27,084 nt of DNA from an uncultured Oscillibacter sp. (GTDB lineage Bacteria > Bacillota > Clostridia > Oscillospirales > Oscillospiraceae): contig NZ_CAJUBK010000033.1 in the NCBI RefSeq assembly GCF_910584465.1, forward strand, positions 1-27,084, read 5' to 3'. The notes under the pieces are model-generated. The model was not told where the DNA came from, searched no databases, and was given only the letters and a program-made list of their open reading frames with translations. The translations under genes and the position numbers were made by a program. This document shows positions 14,873 through 22,188 of this stretch, piece after piece. Position 1 is the first letter of the stretch, and each line of letters begins with the position of its first letter.

Positions 14873-15027
14873 CGAAAAAGCAGCGAGGACTGCGTCGGCG
14901 GGGAGGGGGAGGCTGCGAGAGGGGCCCAGGAGGGGCCCCTCTCGTTTTCGATCATAAGGTCCCAGGACTTTTTTGAAGGTCCTGAAAACTTGCGCAGGCT
15001 GTCAAAAAAGTCTTCTCGGCAGCCTGC

Positions 15028-15070
15028 GATCCCCGGCGGAGGTATCCGCTGGGGATCATCCCTTCGAAAA
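15028..15070 (-). terminator. Probable terminator of gpr (second copy of the rnc terminator hairpin)
   Basis: GATCCCCGGCGGA (15028-15040) pairs with 15045-15057 with one G-T wobble, loop GGTA. It lies 34 bases past the gpr stop on the minus strand. The weak T content on that side makes its strength uncertain. Confidence 0.55.
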
Positions 15071-15090
15071 AATACGCTCTGTTATGGGGC

Positions 15091-15987
15091 TCAGGCCAGC
15101 AAAGCGTTGATCTCCTCGATCTCCAGGTCCTGGAGGGCCCAGTTGATGCCGTAACCCACTACCTTGCTCAGCTCCCGGACCTGCTGGTCCACGTCCCGGG
15201 TGGTGACCGTCAGGGGCTGCTTGCCGTGGCGGAGGCGGGTCTCGTCCAGCTCGGCGATGCCCGCCTCCTCCAGGAGGTCCGCCGCCAGGGTGACGGCCTC
15301 CACCACCGTGGGCACCCCGATGGAGTAGACCGGCACGCCCAGCGTCTCCCGGTCCAGCGCCGCCCGGTGGTTCCCCACGCCGGAGCCGGGGGTGATGCCG
15401 GTGTCGCTGATCTGGACGGTGGTGCACATCCGGCCCACCCGCCGGGCGGCCAGGGCGTCGATGGCGATGACCAGGGCGGGCTGCACCTGCTCCACCAGCC
15501 CCCGGACGGACTCGGCGGACTCCACGCCGGTGGTCCCCAGCACCCCCGCCCGGAACACCGCCACAGGGCGGAAGCCCGCGAAATGCTTCGGCATGGCGGC
15601 GATGAGGTGCCGGGTGACCAGCACGCTGTCCGCCGCCAGGGGGCCCACGGCGTCCGGCGTCATGGCGGCGTTGCCCAGGCCCACCACCAGGACAGGGCCC
15701 TGGCCGGGGAGCATGGACTTCAACTGGCTCCCCACCGCCCGGACGGCCCGCTCGAAAAAGTCGGCCTTGCGCTGCCAGAAGCTGGTGAGGTCGATGGTGA
15801 GATAGCTCCCCTGGGGCTTGCCCAGGGCCTCCTCCCCGCGCCGGTCCAGGATGTCCACGCGGGTGACGGAGTACCCCTCCTCCTTGGACTTCGTGGCCTT
15901 CACGCCGGAGAGCCGCGTGGTCTTCTCCGCGGATTCCTGCCAGAGCTCCCTGGCCTCCAGGGCCAGGTCGGTGCGCTTCGCAAACAT
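15091..15987 (-). CDS. gpr: Gpr, germination protease for small acid-soluble spore proteins
   Basis: Protease (family A25, aspartic-type by current models) that degrades spore DNA-coating proteins at germination (298 aa). The N-terminus FAKRTDLALEARELWQ and the motifs VVGLGNAAMTPDAVGP and VIAIDALAARR are characteristic; the two Asp residues in TPDA and AIDA, about 65 residues apart, correspond to the proposed catalytic pair. ATG at 15987 is chosen because GGAGG lies 6-10 bases upstream; TTG at 16002 would place that site inside the gene. It shows that the organism belongs to a spore-forming lineage. Expression in the forespore is expected, but no clean sigma-G promoter was found. Confidence 0.95.
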   Translation of the reverse strand: MFAKRTDLALEARELWQESAEKTTRLSGVKATKSKEEGYSVTRVDILDRRGEEALGKPQGSYLTIDLTSFWQRKADFFERAVRAVGSQLKSMLPGQGPVLVVGLGNAAMTPDAVGPLAADSVLVTRHLIAAMPKHFAGFRPVAVFRAGVLGTTGVESAESVRGLVEQVQPALVIAIDALAARRVGRMCTTVQISDTGITPGSGVGNHRAALDRETLGVPVYSIGVPTVVEAVTLAADLLEEAGIAELDETRLRHGKQPLTVTTRDVDQQVRELSKVVGYGINWALQDLEIEEINALLA

Positions 15988-16047
15988 AGGGCCGCCTCCC
16001 AACGAGAAAATTTCCGGTCTTATGTTCTGCGGAAAACGGCGGAATAT

Positions 16048-16563
16048 TCAGGTGCCCTCCGTCACCAGCGGCAGGTCCACGATGGGGATCCGGCGGCTCA
16101 TGGCATACTGCATGGTGTATCGGGTGCCGCCGGGGGTGCCGTCGAAGACGGCGATGAGCAGGGAGGCGTGGTCCACCATGTACCGGTCCCGCCGCTGCAT
16201 GCAGGAGGGGGTATAGCGGGAAGACACCAGCGTCTCGAAGTCGCAGGCGTCCACCAGCCTCCGGTAGCGGGCCCGCTGGTCCGGGGCCCAGTCGTCCGCC
16301 TGGGTGGGGCAGGGGAGGGCGGCCTCCACGGTGACGTCCGGATGGACCGCCTTGAGCTCCAGGACGGCCTCGCAGAAATAGAGGTCGCAGCCCAGGGCCA
16401 TGCCGCAGAGGAAGTGCCGGTGCCCCTCCTCATAGGCGGCCCCCACGGCGTCGGCGATGCGCCGCTTGAGGGAGAGGCAGCGGGGGTCGGCCTCGTCATA
16501 GCGCCAGGGCAGCTTCCCGGGCCGGTGGCCGGTGAAGCAGCAGCTGATCTGTCTCGACCGCAT
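16048..16563 (-). CDS. SLOG-domain protein of the DUF1273/YpsA type
   Basis: A 171-residue Rossmann-like protein starting CCFTGHRPGKLPW, the hallmark of the DUF1273/YpsA branch of the SLOG superfamily, which is related to DprA and to nucleotide-sensing proteins of conflict systems. Other family segments are FLCGMALGCDLYFCEAVLEL and YMVDHASLLIAVFDGTPGGTRYTMQYA. The biochemical role is unknown; YpsA affects cell division in Bacillus. The start has GGAGG upstream. A consensus minus-strand promoter with a LexA-like box lies ahead of it, and gpr follows 60 bases downstream on the same strand. Confidence 0.88.
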   Translation of the reverse strand: MRSRQISCCFTGHRPGKLPWRYDEADPRCLSLKRRIADAVGAAYEEGHRHFLCGMALGCDLYFCEAVLELKAVHPDVTVEAALPCPTQADDWAPDQRARYRRLVDACDFETLVSSRYTPSCMQRRDRYMVDHASLLIAVFDGTPGGTRYTMQYAMSRRIPIVDLPLVTEGT

Positions 16564-16597
16564 GGGGGACCTCCTCTCCCGGTAAGATCACGGTCTC

Positions 16598-16626
16598 ATT
16601 ATAGAACATCCGTTCTGAAATGTAAA
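16598..16626 (-). promoter_or_regulatory. Promoter of the SLOG gene with a LexA-like operator
   Basis: On the minus strand, TTTACA (16626-16621), a 17-base spacer and TATAAT (16603-16598). The inverted repeat GAACATCCGTTC (16604-16615) fills most of the spacer and fits the Gram-positive LexA core GAAC-N4-GTTC. The outer flanks (A and T) deviate from the full CGAAC...GTTCG form. Confidence 0.7.
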
Positions 16627-16629
16627 GCC

Positions 16630-16658
16630 TTTTCTTTTCCGGCCCGAAGGGGTATAAT
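16630..16658 (+). promoter_or_regulatory. Candidate promoter of the Nudix gene
   Basis: A perfect TATAAT at 16653-16658, 42 bases before the Nudix start, with a poor -35 (TTTTCT, 16630-16635) at 17 bases. The -10 is convincing; the -35 is not. Confidence 0.55.
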
Positions 16659-16699
16659 GGGCAGCGAGGCGGTCCGCCGCCGGGAAAGGAGAGACGGCG

Positions 16700-17167
16700 A
16701 TGTTATGTTCCACCCTCTGCTATCTGGAGCGGGGAGACGAATACCTGATGCTCCACCGGGTCAAGAAGGACCACGACGTGAACCAGGGCAAATGGATCGG
16801 CGTGGGCGGGAAGTTCCAGGACGGGGAGAGCCCGGAGGAGTGCATCCTGCGGGAGTGCCTGGAGGAGACGGGCCTGACGCTGACGGAGTACCGCTACCGG
16901 GGCCTGGTGACCTTCGTCTCCGATGAGGCCCCTACGGAGTATATGCACCTCTTCACCGCCTCCGCCTGGACGGGGACGCCCCGGGAGTGCAGCGAGGGGG
17001 AGCTGGCCTGGATCAGGAAGGAGGACCTGCTGTCCCTGCCCCTCTGGGAGGGGGACAAGCTCTTCCTCCGCCTGCTGGACACGGATGAGCCCTTCTTCTC
17101 CCTGAAGCTCCGCTATGAGGGGGAGCGGCTGGCCGGGGCGGCGCTGAACGGGAAGGACTGCTTATGA
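16700..17167 (+). CDS. Nudix hydrolase, probable MutT-like 8-oxo-dGTP diphosphatase
   Basis: A 155-residue Nudix protein. The Nudix box G-x5-E-x7-REUxEExGU is complete in GKFQDGESPEECILRECLEETGL, with the metal-binding REXXEE core. The sequence opening LCSTLCYLERGDEYLMLHRVKKDHDVNQGKWIGVGGK is typical of the clostridial 8-oxo-dGTP diphosphatase group, which clears oxidised nucleotides. The substrate is inferred from overall resemblance. GGAGAG precedes the start. It is divergent from the SLOG gene, with the LexA-like box between the two promoters, so shared damage control is possible. Confidence 0.9.
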   Translation: MLCSTLCYLERGDEYLMLHRVKKDHDVNQGKWIGVGGKFQDGESPEECILRECLEETGLTLTEYRYRGLVTFVSDEAPTEYMHLFTASAWTGTPRECSEGELAWIRKEDLLSLPLWEGDKLFLRLLDTDEPFFSLKLRYEGERLAGAALNGKDCL

Positions 17168-17215
17168 AAAAGCCGTCCCTGCCGGGGCGGCGCGGACGAG
17201 CGGGCAAGAAAAGCC

Positions 17216-17245
17216 TTGCATTCGTTGGGGGATCTGGTATATAGT
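17216..17245 (+). promoter_or_regulatory. Orphan plus-strand promoter-like sequence
   Basis: TTGCAT (17216-17221) followed after 16 bases by TATATA (17238-17243), or after 18 bases by TATAGT (17240-17245). No plus-strand gene follows before 18996; a transcript would begin just before the NSS terminator hairpin and run antisense to the NSS gene. Confidence 0.4.
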
Positions 17246-17260
17246 AGGGAGAGCTGTCGG

Positions 17261-17288
17261 AAAACGGGCGGAGCCGGAGCTCCGCCCG
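17261..17288 (-). terminator. Intrinsic terminator of the NSS symporter gene
   Basis: A 10-bp perfect stem CGGGCGGAGC (17265-17274) pairs with 17279-17288, loop four bases. On the minus strand it is followed by TTTT, 38 bases past the NSS stop codon. Confidence 0.78.
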
Positions 17289-17325
17289 CTCGAGGCCGGG
17301 ATGGATCCTGCCTGGGGAGACGGGG

Positions 17326-18894
17326 TCAGCCCCGCTCTCTCCGCTTGGGAGAGGTGAAGGCGACCAGCCAGGAGACCACCAGGATGGCCGCGCCCACGGC
17401 GTAGCCGATATAGTAGAACTTCTGCTTCTGGGTCTCGGGGTCGTTGGTGAAGAAGTCGCCGATCTGGCCGCCCAGGATGAAGGCCATGGCGATGGGGACG
17501 ATGAACATCAGGCAGACCTTCATGAACAGGTTCAGCCAGTGGATCTGCTCCGCGCCGTGGTGGATCTCGTCGGTGATGGGCTTCACGCCGATCTCCCAGC
17601 CGATCATGATGCTCATGATCAGCGCGCCGGCGGGCATGGCGATGCCCTCGGACATCATGTCCATGAAGTCCAGCCAGCAGTCGTTCCACGGGCCGATGAC
17701 GAAGCTCTGGAAGGGCACGGGCACGAACCGGGCGTTGCCCAGGGCGTCCACGTTGCTGCCAAGGCCGTCCAGGGCCACCACGGCGGCCTCTACCATGACG
17801 GCGAAGCAGACCCAGAACACGGTCTTGGGCCGGTCCCCCTGTTTGCCCTTCGTCTCCGCGTGGTCCAGCAGGAAGGTGGTCACCACCTCGATCAGGGCGA
17901 TGGCGGAGGAGATGGCGGCGATCAGCACCAGGAGGTAGAAGATGACGCCGAACAGGGGGCCGACGGCGCCCATGGCCTGGAACACGTCCTGGAGGGTGAT
18001 GAACAGCAGCTTGGGGCCGCTGAGGGTGGCGCTGGGGCCGTAGGCCGCCACGGCGGCGGGGATCACGGCGATGCCCGCCATGAGGGCCACGATGGTGTCC
18101 GCCGCCACGACGACGACGGAGTTCTTCACGATGTTCTGGTCCTTCTTCATATAGGAGCCGTAGGTGATGGTGATGCCCATCGCCAGGGACAAAGAGAAGA
18201 ACATCTGCCCGCCGGCGGTGGCCAGGACGGAGACGAAGCCGGGAGCCGTCTCGATGAAGCCCGCCTCCACGGCGTAGCCGGGGACGAACATGAACTTCAG
18301 GCCCTCCGCCGCGCCGGGCAGGGTGACGGAGCGGATGATGATGATCACCAGCATGACGAACAGGGCGGGCATGCCCACGTTGTTGAACTTCTCGATGCCG
18401 CCGGAGATGCCGCCCCGGTTGATGAGGTAGCAGATGATCATGAACAAGAAGGTGAACATGACGCAGCCGAAGGGGTTGGTCAGCATGGCGCCGAACAGGT
18501 CCGCGCCGGTCTTGACCTCCGCCCCGGCGAAGGCCAGGTTGCTCAGGTTCAGGGCCATATACTCGATGCAGTAGCCGCCCAGGACGGTGTAGAAGCTGAG
18601 GATGACGAAGGGGGAGAACACCGCCAGCCAGCCCACCCACTTGAACCGCCCGGACAGGGCATGGTAAGCGCCGATGGTGCCCTTGCCGGTCTTCCGGCCC
18701 ATGGCCAGCTCGGCCATCATGATGCTGAAGCCCACGAAGATGGCCAGCAGCACATACACGATCAGGAACGTGAAGCCCCCGGACTTCCCCATTTTGTAGG
18801 GGAAGCCCCAGATGTTGCCCAGGCCCACGGCGGAACCGATGGCAGCCATCAGGAACCCCAGGTTGCTTCCCCAGGACCCTCTTTGATTTTCCAC
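17326..18894 (-). CDS. Sodium:neurotransmitter symporter family (NSS) amino acid transporter
   Basis: Sodium-coupled secondary transporter of the LeuT fold (522 aa). The broken first helix GSAVGLGNIWGFPYKMGKSG is the family hallmark and forms the sodium and substrate site. About eleven to twelve hydrophobic helices follow. Bacterial members carry amino acids such as tryptophan, leucine or tyrosine; the substrate cannot be read here. The start is GTG at 18894, supported by AGGAGG eight bases upstream and by the usual N-terminus RGSWGSNLGFLMAAIG. It is a single-gene unit with its own promoter and terminator. Confidence 0.94.
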   Translation of the reverse strand: MENQRGSWGSNLGFLMAAIGSAVGLGNIWGFPYKMGKSGGFTFLIVYVLLAIFVGFSIMMAELAMGRKTGKGTIGAYHALSGRFKWVGWLAVFSPFVILSFYTVLGGYCIEYMALNLSNLAFAGAEVKTGADLFGAMLTNPFGCVMFTFLFMIICYLINRGGISGGIEKFNNVGMPALFVMLVIIIIRSVTLPGAAEGLKFMFVPGYAVEAGFIETAPGFVSVLATAGGQMFFSLSLAMGITITYGSYMKKDQNIVKNSVVVVAADTIVALMAGIAVIPAAVAAYGPSATLSGPKLLFITLQDVFQAMGAVGPLFGVIFYLLVLIAAISSAIALIEVVTTFLLDHAETKGKQGDRPKTVFWVCFAVMVEAAVVALDGLGSNVDALGNARFVPVPFQSFVIGPWNDCWLDFMDMMSEGIAMPAGALIMSIMIGWEIGVKPITDEIHHGAEQIHWLNLFMKVCLMFIVPIAMAFILGGQIGDFFTNDPETQKQKFYYIGYAVGAAILVVSWLVAFTSPKRRERG

Positions 18895-18927
18895 AAAAGA
18901 TGCCTCCTTTTTTGGTAATAATGAAGA

Positions 18928-18956
18928 AATATACTATAGATCCTCCGATACGTCAA
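18928..18956 (-). promoter_or_regulatory. Promoter of the NSS gene
   Basis: On the minus strand, TTGACG (18956-18951), a 17-base spacer and TATATT (18933-18928), about 34 bases before the GTG start, in an AT-rich stretch. Confidence 0.78.
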
Positions 18957-19076
18957 TAAAAAACGAGAAAAAAATTCACAAAATGTTTTTACTATATGGA
19001 AGATCGTCCATTTCACGCTTTGAAGCGGGACGGTCCCTTATGCAAATATCACAATGACGAGCAAAGGATGGGACTT

Positions 19077-20480
19077 ATGCAACAGTTCAAACCAGTGACG
19101 AAACAGGACGGCGCCAAGCTGCGGCGCTACTACAAGGACTGTGATTACGGCCTGTGCGAATACTCCCTGGGCACCAAGCTCATGTGGAAGAAGGTGCTGC
19201 ATCCCGCCTGGGCGGAGATCGCGGGGTGCCTGGTGGTCCGGAACCGGGACGCGGGGGGGTGGAACTTCGACTACCCCGTCCCCGGCCCCGAGGGGGACGT
19301 GGAAGCGGCCCTGCGGGCCATCGAGGCGTACTGCCTGGAGGCGGGCCAGCTCCCCGTCATCTCCATGGTGCCGGAGCACAAGGCCGCCCAGGTGCTGAGC
19401 CGGTACCCCTACGTCCGGGTCAGCGACATCCGCACGTGGCGGGACTACGTCTACTACCGGGAGGACCTCCAGTACTTCACCGGGCGGCGCTACTCCGGCC
19501 AGCGGAACCACATCAAGAAATTCCGCGCCCAGTGGCCGGACGCCCAGGTCCGCCGCCTGACGGCGGAGGACGCCCCCGCCGTCGAGCGGTTCTGGCAGGA
19601 TTACGAGGCGGAGTTCCCCAAGGGGGACAACGCCAAGGCCCGGGACGAGCTGGCCCTGGCGAAGAAGATGCTGAAGCTGGCGGGGAAGCCCTGGTTCATC
19701 GCCGGGGGCTTCTTCGACGGGGACAAGCTCATCGCCCTGGCCCTGGCGGAGAAGTGCGGGGACACCCTGATCGTCCACATCGAGAAGGCGCTGTACTCCT
19801 ATACCGGCGTGTACCCCGCCTTCGTCCAGGCCTTCGCCGCCGCCTTCGGGAGGGACTGCCAGTGGATCGACCGGGAGGACGACGCGGCGGACAAAGGGCT
19901 GCGGACCTCCAAGCTGCAGTACGGCCCCGCTAAGCTGGCCCCCAAATACCGCTTCGAGCCCATGAACGAGCTGATGCGCCACATCACCGAGATCCCCGAG
20001 GTGGAGACGGCCCGGCTGACCCTCTCCGCCCTGAGGGAGGAGGACATCCCGGCCTATAACGCCCTGGTGCTGGACCAGGAGCGGAACCGCTGGTGGGGCT
20101 ATGACGACGTGGCCGGCCTGGGGGGGCCGGTGGAGGAGCGGAGCTTCTTCGAGGTGGCCCGGCGGGACTTCCGGGACCGTCTTGCGGTGAACTTCGCCGT
20201 CCGGCTGGACGGGGCGCTCATCGGCGAGGCGGTGCTGTACAACTTCGACTGCCGGGGCGGCGCGGAGCTGGGCTGCCGGATCGACAAGGCCCACGCCGGG
20301 CACGGCTATGGCACCGAGGCGTTCATCGCGGCGGCGGAATGGGGGCTGTACAAGCTCCACCTGGGCCGGGTCTTCGCCAAGTGCTTCCGGGAGAACGAGG
20401 CGTCCTACCGGATGCTGTCCTCCTGTATGCGCAGGAGCGGCGAGGACGAGACCTTCTACTATTTCGAGAAATTGGTGTGA
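19077..20480 (+). CDS. DUF2156 (aminoacyltransferase-like) domain fused to a GNAT acetyltransferase
   Basis: A two-domain soluble protein (467 aa). Residues about 1-300 match the DUF2156 fold, related to the catalytic domain of lysyl-phosphatidylglycerol synthase and FemX-type transferases; it has the region YFTGRRYSGQRNHIKKF and no membrane segments, unlike MprF. From about residue 310 comes a RimJ/RimL-type GNAT domain (ETARLTLSALREEDIPAYN ... GCRIDKAHAGHGYGTEAF ... NEASYRML) with the acetyl-CoA loop GHGYGT. ATG at 19077 follows AAAGGA at 9 bases; ATG 19068 and 18996 are in frame but poorly placed. Both donor and acceptor are unknown. It ends in a terminator shared with pfkB. Confidence 0.85.
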   Translation: MQQFKPVTKQDGAKLRRYYKDCDYGLCEYSLGTKLMWKKVLHPAWAEIAGCLVVRNRDAGGWNFDYPVPGPEGDVEAALRAIEAYCLEAGQLPVISMVPEHKAAQVLSRYPYVRVSDIRTWRDYVYYREDLQYFTGRRYSGQRNHIKKFRAQWPDAQVRRLTAEDAPAVERFWQDYEAEFPKGDNAKARDELALAKKMLKLAGKPWFIAGGFFDGDKLIALALAEKCGDTLIVHIEKALYSYTGVYPAFVQAFAAAFGRDCQWIDREDDAADKGLRTSKLQYGPAKLAPKYRFEPMNELMRHITEIPEVETARLTLSALREEDIPAYNALVLDQERNRWWGYDDVAGLGGPVEERSFFEVARRDFRDRLAVNFAVRLDGALIGEAVLYNFDCRGGAELGCRIDKAHAGHGYGTEAFIAAAEWGLYKLHLGRVFAKCFRENEASYRMLSSCMRRSGEDETFYYFEKLV

Positions 20481-20519
20481 AAAAGGACGCCCCGTGCCGG
20501 TCGAAGGCGCGGGGCGTCC
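20481..20519. terminator. Shared terminator between the GNAT fusion and the pfkB operon
   Basis: GGACGCCCCG (20485-20494) pairs with CGGGGCGTCC (20510-20519). On the minus strand the stem is followed by TTTTT, a good terminator for the pfkB end; on the plus strand the T content is low. Confidence 0.75.
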
Positions 20520-20529
20520 CCTCTTGGGA

Positions 20530-21411
20530 TCAATAGAACTCCTTGATGTAAGCCTCCACGTCGGCCCGGGTGCCCATGTAGGGCCCCGGCGTCTCCATCT
20601 TCAGGGAGACCAGCGCCGTGGCGGTCTGGAGGGCGGTGGGGATGTCCTGGGTCAGCCGCTCGTTGATGTAGCAGGCGAAGGTGGTGTCCCCCCGGCCCGT
20701 GCGGCCGGAGAGGCTCCGGGCCTTGATGGGGCAGGTGTAGATCTGCTTGCCGTCGTAGACCAGCACCTCGCTGTTGTGGGTGATGAGGACCTCCTTGGCG
20801 CCCCAGCCGTAAAGGACCTTGGCGGCCTCCACCCGGTCGGTGAGGCCGGTGAGGATCTCCGCCTCGGCGGCGTCGGTCTTCAGGAAGCGGACGTAGGGGA
20901 GCATCTCCCGCTTGGCCTCCCAGTCGTGGTAGACCATGCCGCCGTCCTCCGCCCAGCGGAGCATGCACTGCACGTCGATGGCCACCATGGCCTTCTTGGC
21001 GGCGAAGGGGACGATCTCATTGGGGATGTCGCCGCCGACCAGGCCCGCCAGGTGCCAGATCTGCGCGTCGATCTCGGCGGGGATCTCCTCGGGCCGGTAG
21101 GGGTCGATGACGCTGTCCACGGTGGAGGTCCGCCGCTCCCGGTCCGGGGTGTGGTAGACGTTCTTGGTGACGAAGGAATGGGTGCTGTGGAGCGGGAAGA
21201 CCGTGACGTTGGGCGCGGGGGCGAAGGCGGCGGTCAGGTCGATCTGGCTGGTGTCCGCCTTGGGCAGGACGGCGGTCTTGTGGCCCATGTTGGCGGCGGC
21301 GAAGCCGGAGTAGTACACCGCGCCGCCCACGGCCTGGACGGTGGTGCCGTCGTAATCCACGTTGGTGTCCTGGGCGGTCTCGCCGATGATAAGGGTGTTG
21401 AAACGGCTCAT
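20530..21411 (-). CDS. PfkB-family carbohydrate kinase
   Basis: Ribokinase-like sugar or nucleoside kinase (293 aa). The N-terminal glycine pair motif VGGAVYYSGFAAANMGHKTA and the C-terminal signature TGRGDTTFACYI are visible; the Asp of GRGD is the catalytic base of the family, with Arg replacing Ala of the more usual GAGD. The substrate is unknown. The start overlaps the PHP stop codon by four bases, so it is coupled to it and forms the last gene of the lacI-PHP-pfkB unit. Together with the PHP protein and the divergent HAD genes it suggests metabolism of a phosphorylated small molecule. Confidence 0.9.
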   Translation of the reverse strand: MSRFNTLIIGETAQDTNVDYDGTTVQAVGGAVYYSGFAAANMGHKTAVLPKADTSQIDLTAAFAPAPNVTVFPLHSTHSFVTKNVYHTPDRERRTSTVDSVIDPYRPEEIPAEIDAQIWHLAGLVGGDIPNEIVPFAAKKAMVAIDVQCMLRWAEDGGMVYHDWEAKREMLPYVRFLKTDAAEAEILTGLTDRVEAAKVLYGWGAKEVLITHNSEVLVYDGKQIYTCPIKARSLSGRTGRGDTTFACYINERLTQDIPTALQTATALVSLKMETPGPYMGTRADVEAYIKEFY

Positions 21412-22136
21412 CTCATCTCCTCCTTCCGGATGGCCTCATCGGCCTCGACGAACTCTTGGAACGACGGGCTCCAGAGATGGAAGTCCCGGCGCTCGATGAT
21501 GGCTTTGTAGGCGAAGGAGTCGTGGACCCGCTCCGGCAGGATGACGGCGGTCCGGGCCTCGTCGCCGTCCCGGTGGGTGTCGGACCCGGCCAGGCGGAAG
21601 TACTCGGGATGCCGGCGGCAGAGCTCCAGCGCCTTGTCGTTGTTGTTCTCGTGGCGGGGGTTCCCGTTGATGATCTCCGCGCCGTGGACGGCGGTCTCCT
21701 GGACGGGGGCGCTGCCCTTGCGGAAGGGATGGGCGTGGATGATGAGCACCTGGTCGTGGTACTTGTCGAAGAACTCCTGGGCGCTCATGCAGCAGATGTA
21801 GGGGTTGGAGCGGAGCCACTGCTCGTCGATGCCGTAGACCAGATAGTCGTTGTCGTTCTCCGGGAAGCGGAGCTCCGCGCCCAGGATGACGTCCAGCCCC
21901 ACCTCGTCGCCCCGCTTCTTGGAGGCGTGGTATCCGCTCAGGTAATGGTCCATCACCTTATCCCAATCGTGCTCGGTGTCGATGCGGGAGAGGTACTCGG
22001 GGTGGAGGTGGTCCGTGACCACCAGGCCGGTGAAGCCGTTGCGGACGTAGCGGTCCACCACGTCGGCGGCGAACAGGTGGCCGCAGCGGCTGGTCTCGGC
22101 GGTGTGGGTGTGGGGGTCGTAGCGATAGCCGTTCAT
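21408..22136 (-). CDS. PHP-domain metal-dependent phosphoesterase
   Basis: A 242-residue PHP domain protein with the expected metal-ligand motifs in order: DPHTHT (His9, His11), VTDH, GAEL, HAHP and GSDTHR. PHP proteins hydrolyse phosphate esters such as histidinol phosphate or nucleotides with a trinuclear metal centre; the substrate here is unknown. The motif GAEIINGNPRHENNNDKALEL before GSDTH is as in stand-alone PHP hydrolases. It lies 52 bases after lacI on the same strand and overlaps pfkB by four bases. Confidence 0.9.
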   Translation of the reverse strand: MNGYRYDPHTHTAETSRCGHLFAADVVDRYVRNGFTGLVVTDHLHPEYLSRIDTEHDWDKVMDHYLSGYHASKKRGDEVGLDVILGAELRFPENDNDYLVYGIDEQWLRSNPYICCMSAQEFFDKYHDQVLIIHAHPFRKGSAPVQETAVHGAEIINGNPRHENNNDKALELCRRHPEYFRLAGSDTHRDGDEARTAVILPERVHDSFAYKAIIERRDFHLWSPSFQEFVEADEAIRKEEMR

Positions 22137-22160
22137 GATAGGATTCCCTCTTTCATAAAT

Positions 22161-22176
22161 GGGGGCGGGAGCCCCC
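22161..22176 (-). other. Hairpin between lacI and the PHP gene
   Basis: GGGGGC, loop GGGA, GCCCCC. No T run follows on the minus strand, so it is more likely an mRNA-stabilising or attenuating hairpin than a full terminator. Confidence 0.45.
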
Positions 22177-22188
22177 TGTGTTGTCGGC

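Larger units (their letters stand above)
14835..15070 (+). repeat. Hairpin-rich intergenic element, copy 2, flanked by a duplicated terminator hairpin
   Basis: The gap between convergent rnc and gpr holds the same series of parts as 3723-3937. A terminator hairpin (14835-14868) is followed by stem CGAGAGGGGCCC (14916-14927) pairing with 14933-14944 around the loop AGGAG. Then come CAGGAC...GTCCTG (14963-14984) followed by AAAACTTGC, GCAGGCTG...CAGCCTGC (14994-15001/15020-15027), and a second copy of the terminator hairpin (15028-15040/15045-15057). Spacing between hairpin copies is 190 bases. The flanking hairpins also share a TTCGAAAAA tail. Inner palindromes are more decayed than in copy 1. 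No open reading frame of note is present. Confidence 0.8.

Noticed and set aside
15988..16047. A sigma-G promoter for gpr (TGAATA and CATAAGA on the minus strand)
   Set aside because: Both hexamers resemble the consensus, but they are 20 bases apart rather than the usual 17-18.
15226..16926. A 566-codon plus-strand open frame over gpr and the SLOG gene
   Set aside because: It is antisense to two genes with strong family motifs and has shadow composition.
18957..19076. A plus-strand promoter for the DUF2156-GNAT gene
   Set aside because: The stretch is AT-rich and contains TATATG, but no -35 at acceptable spacing could be found.
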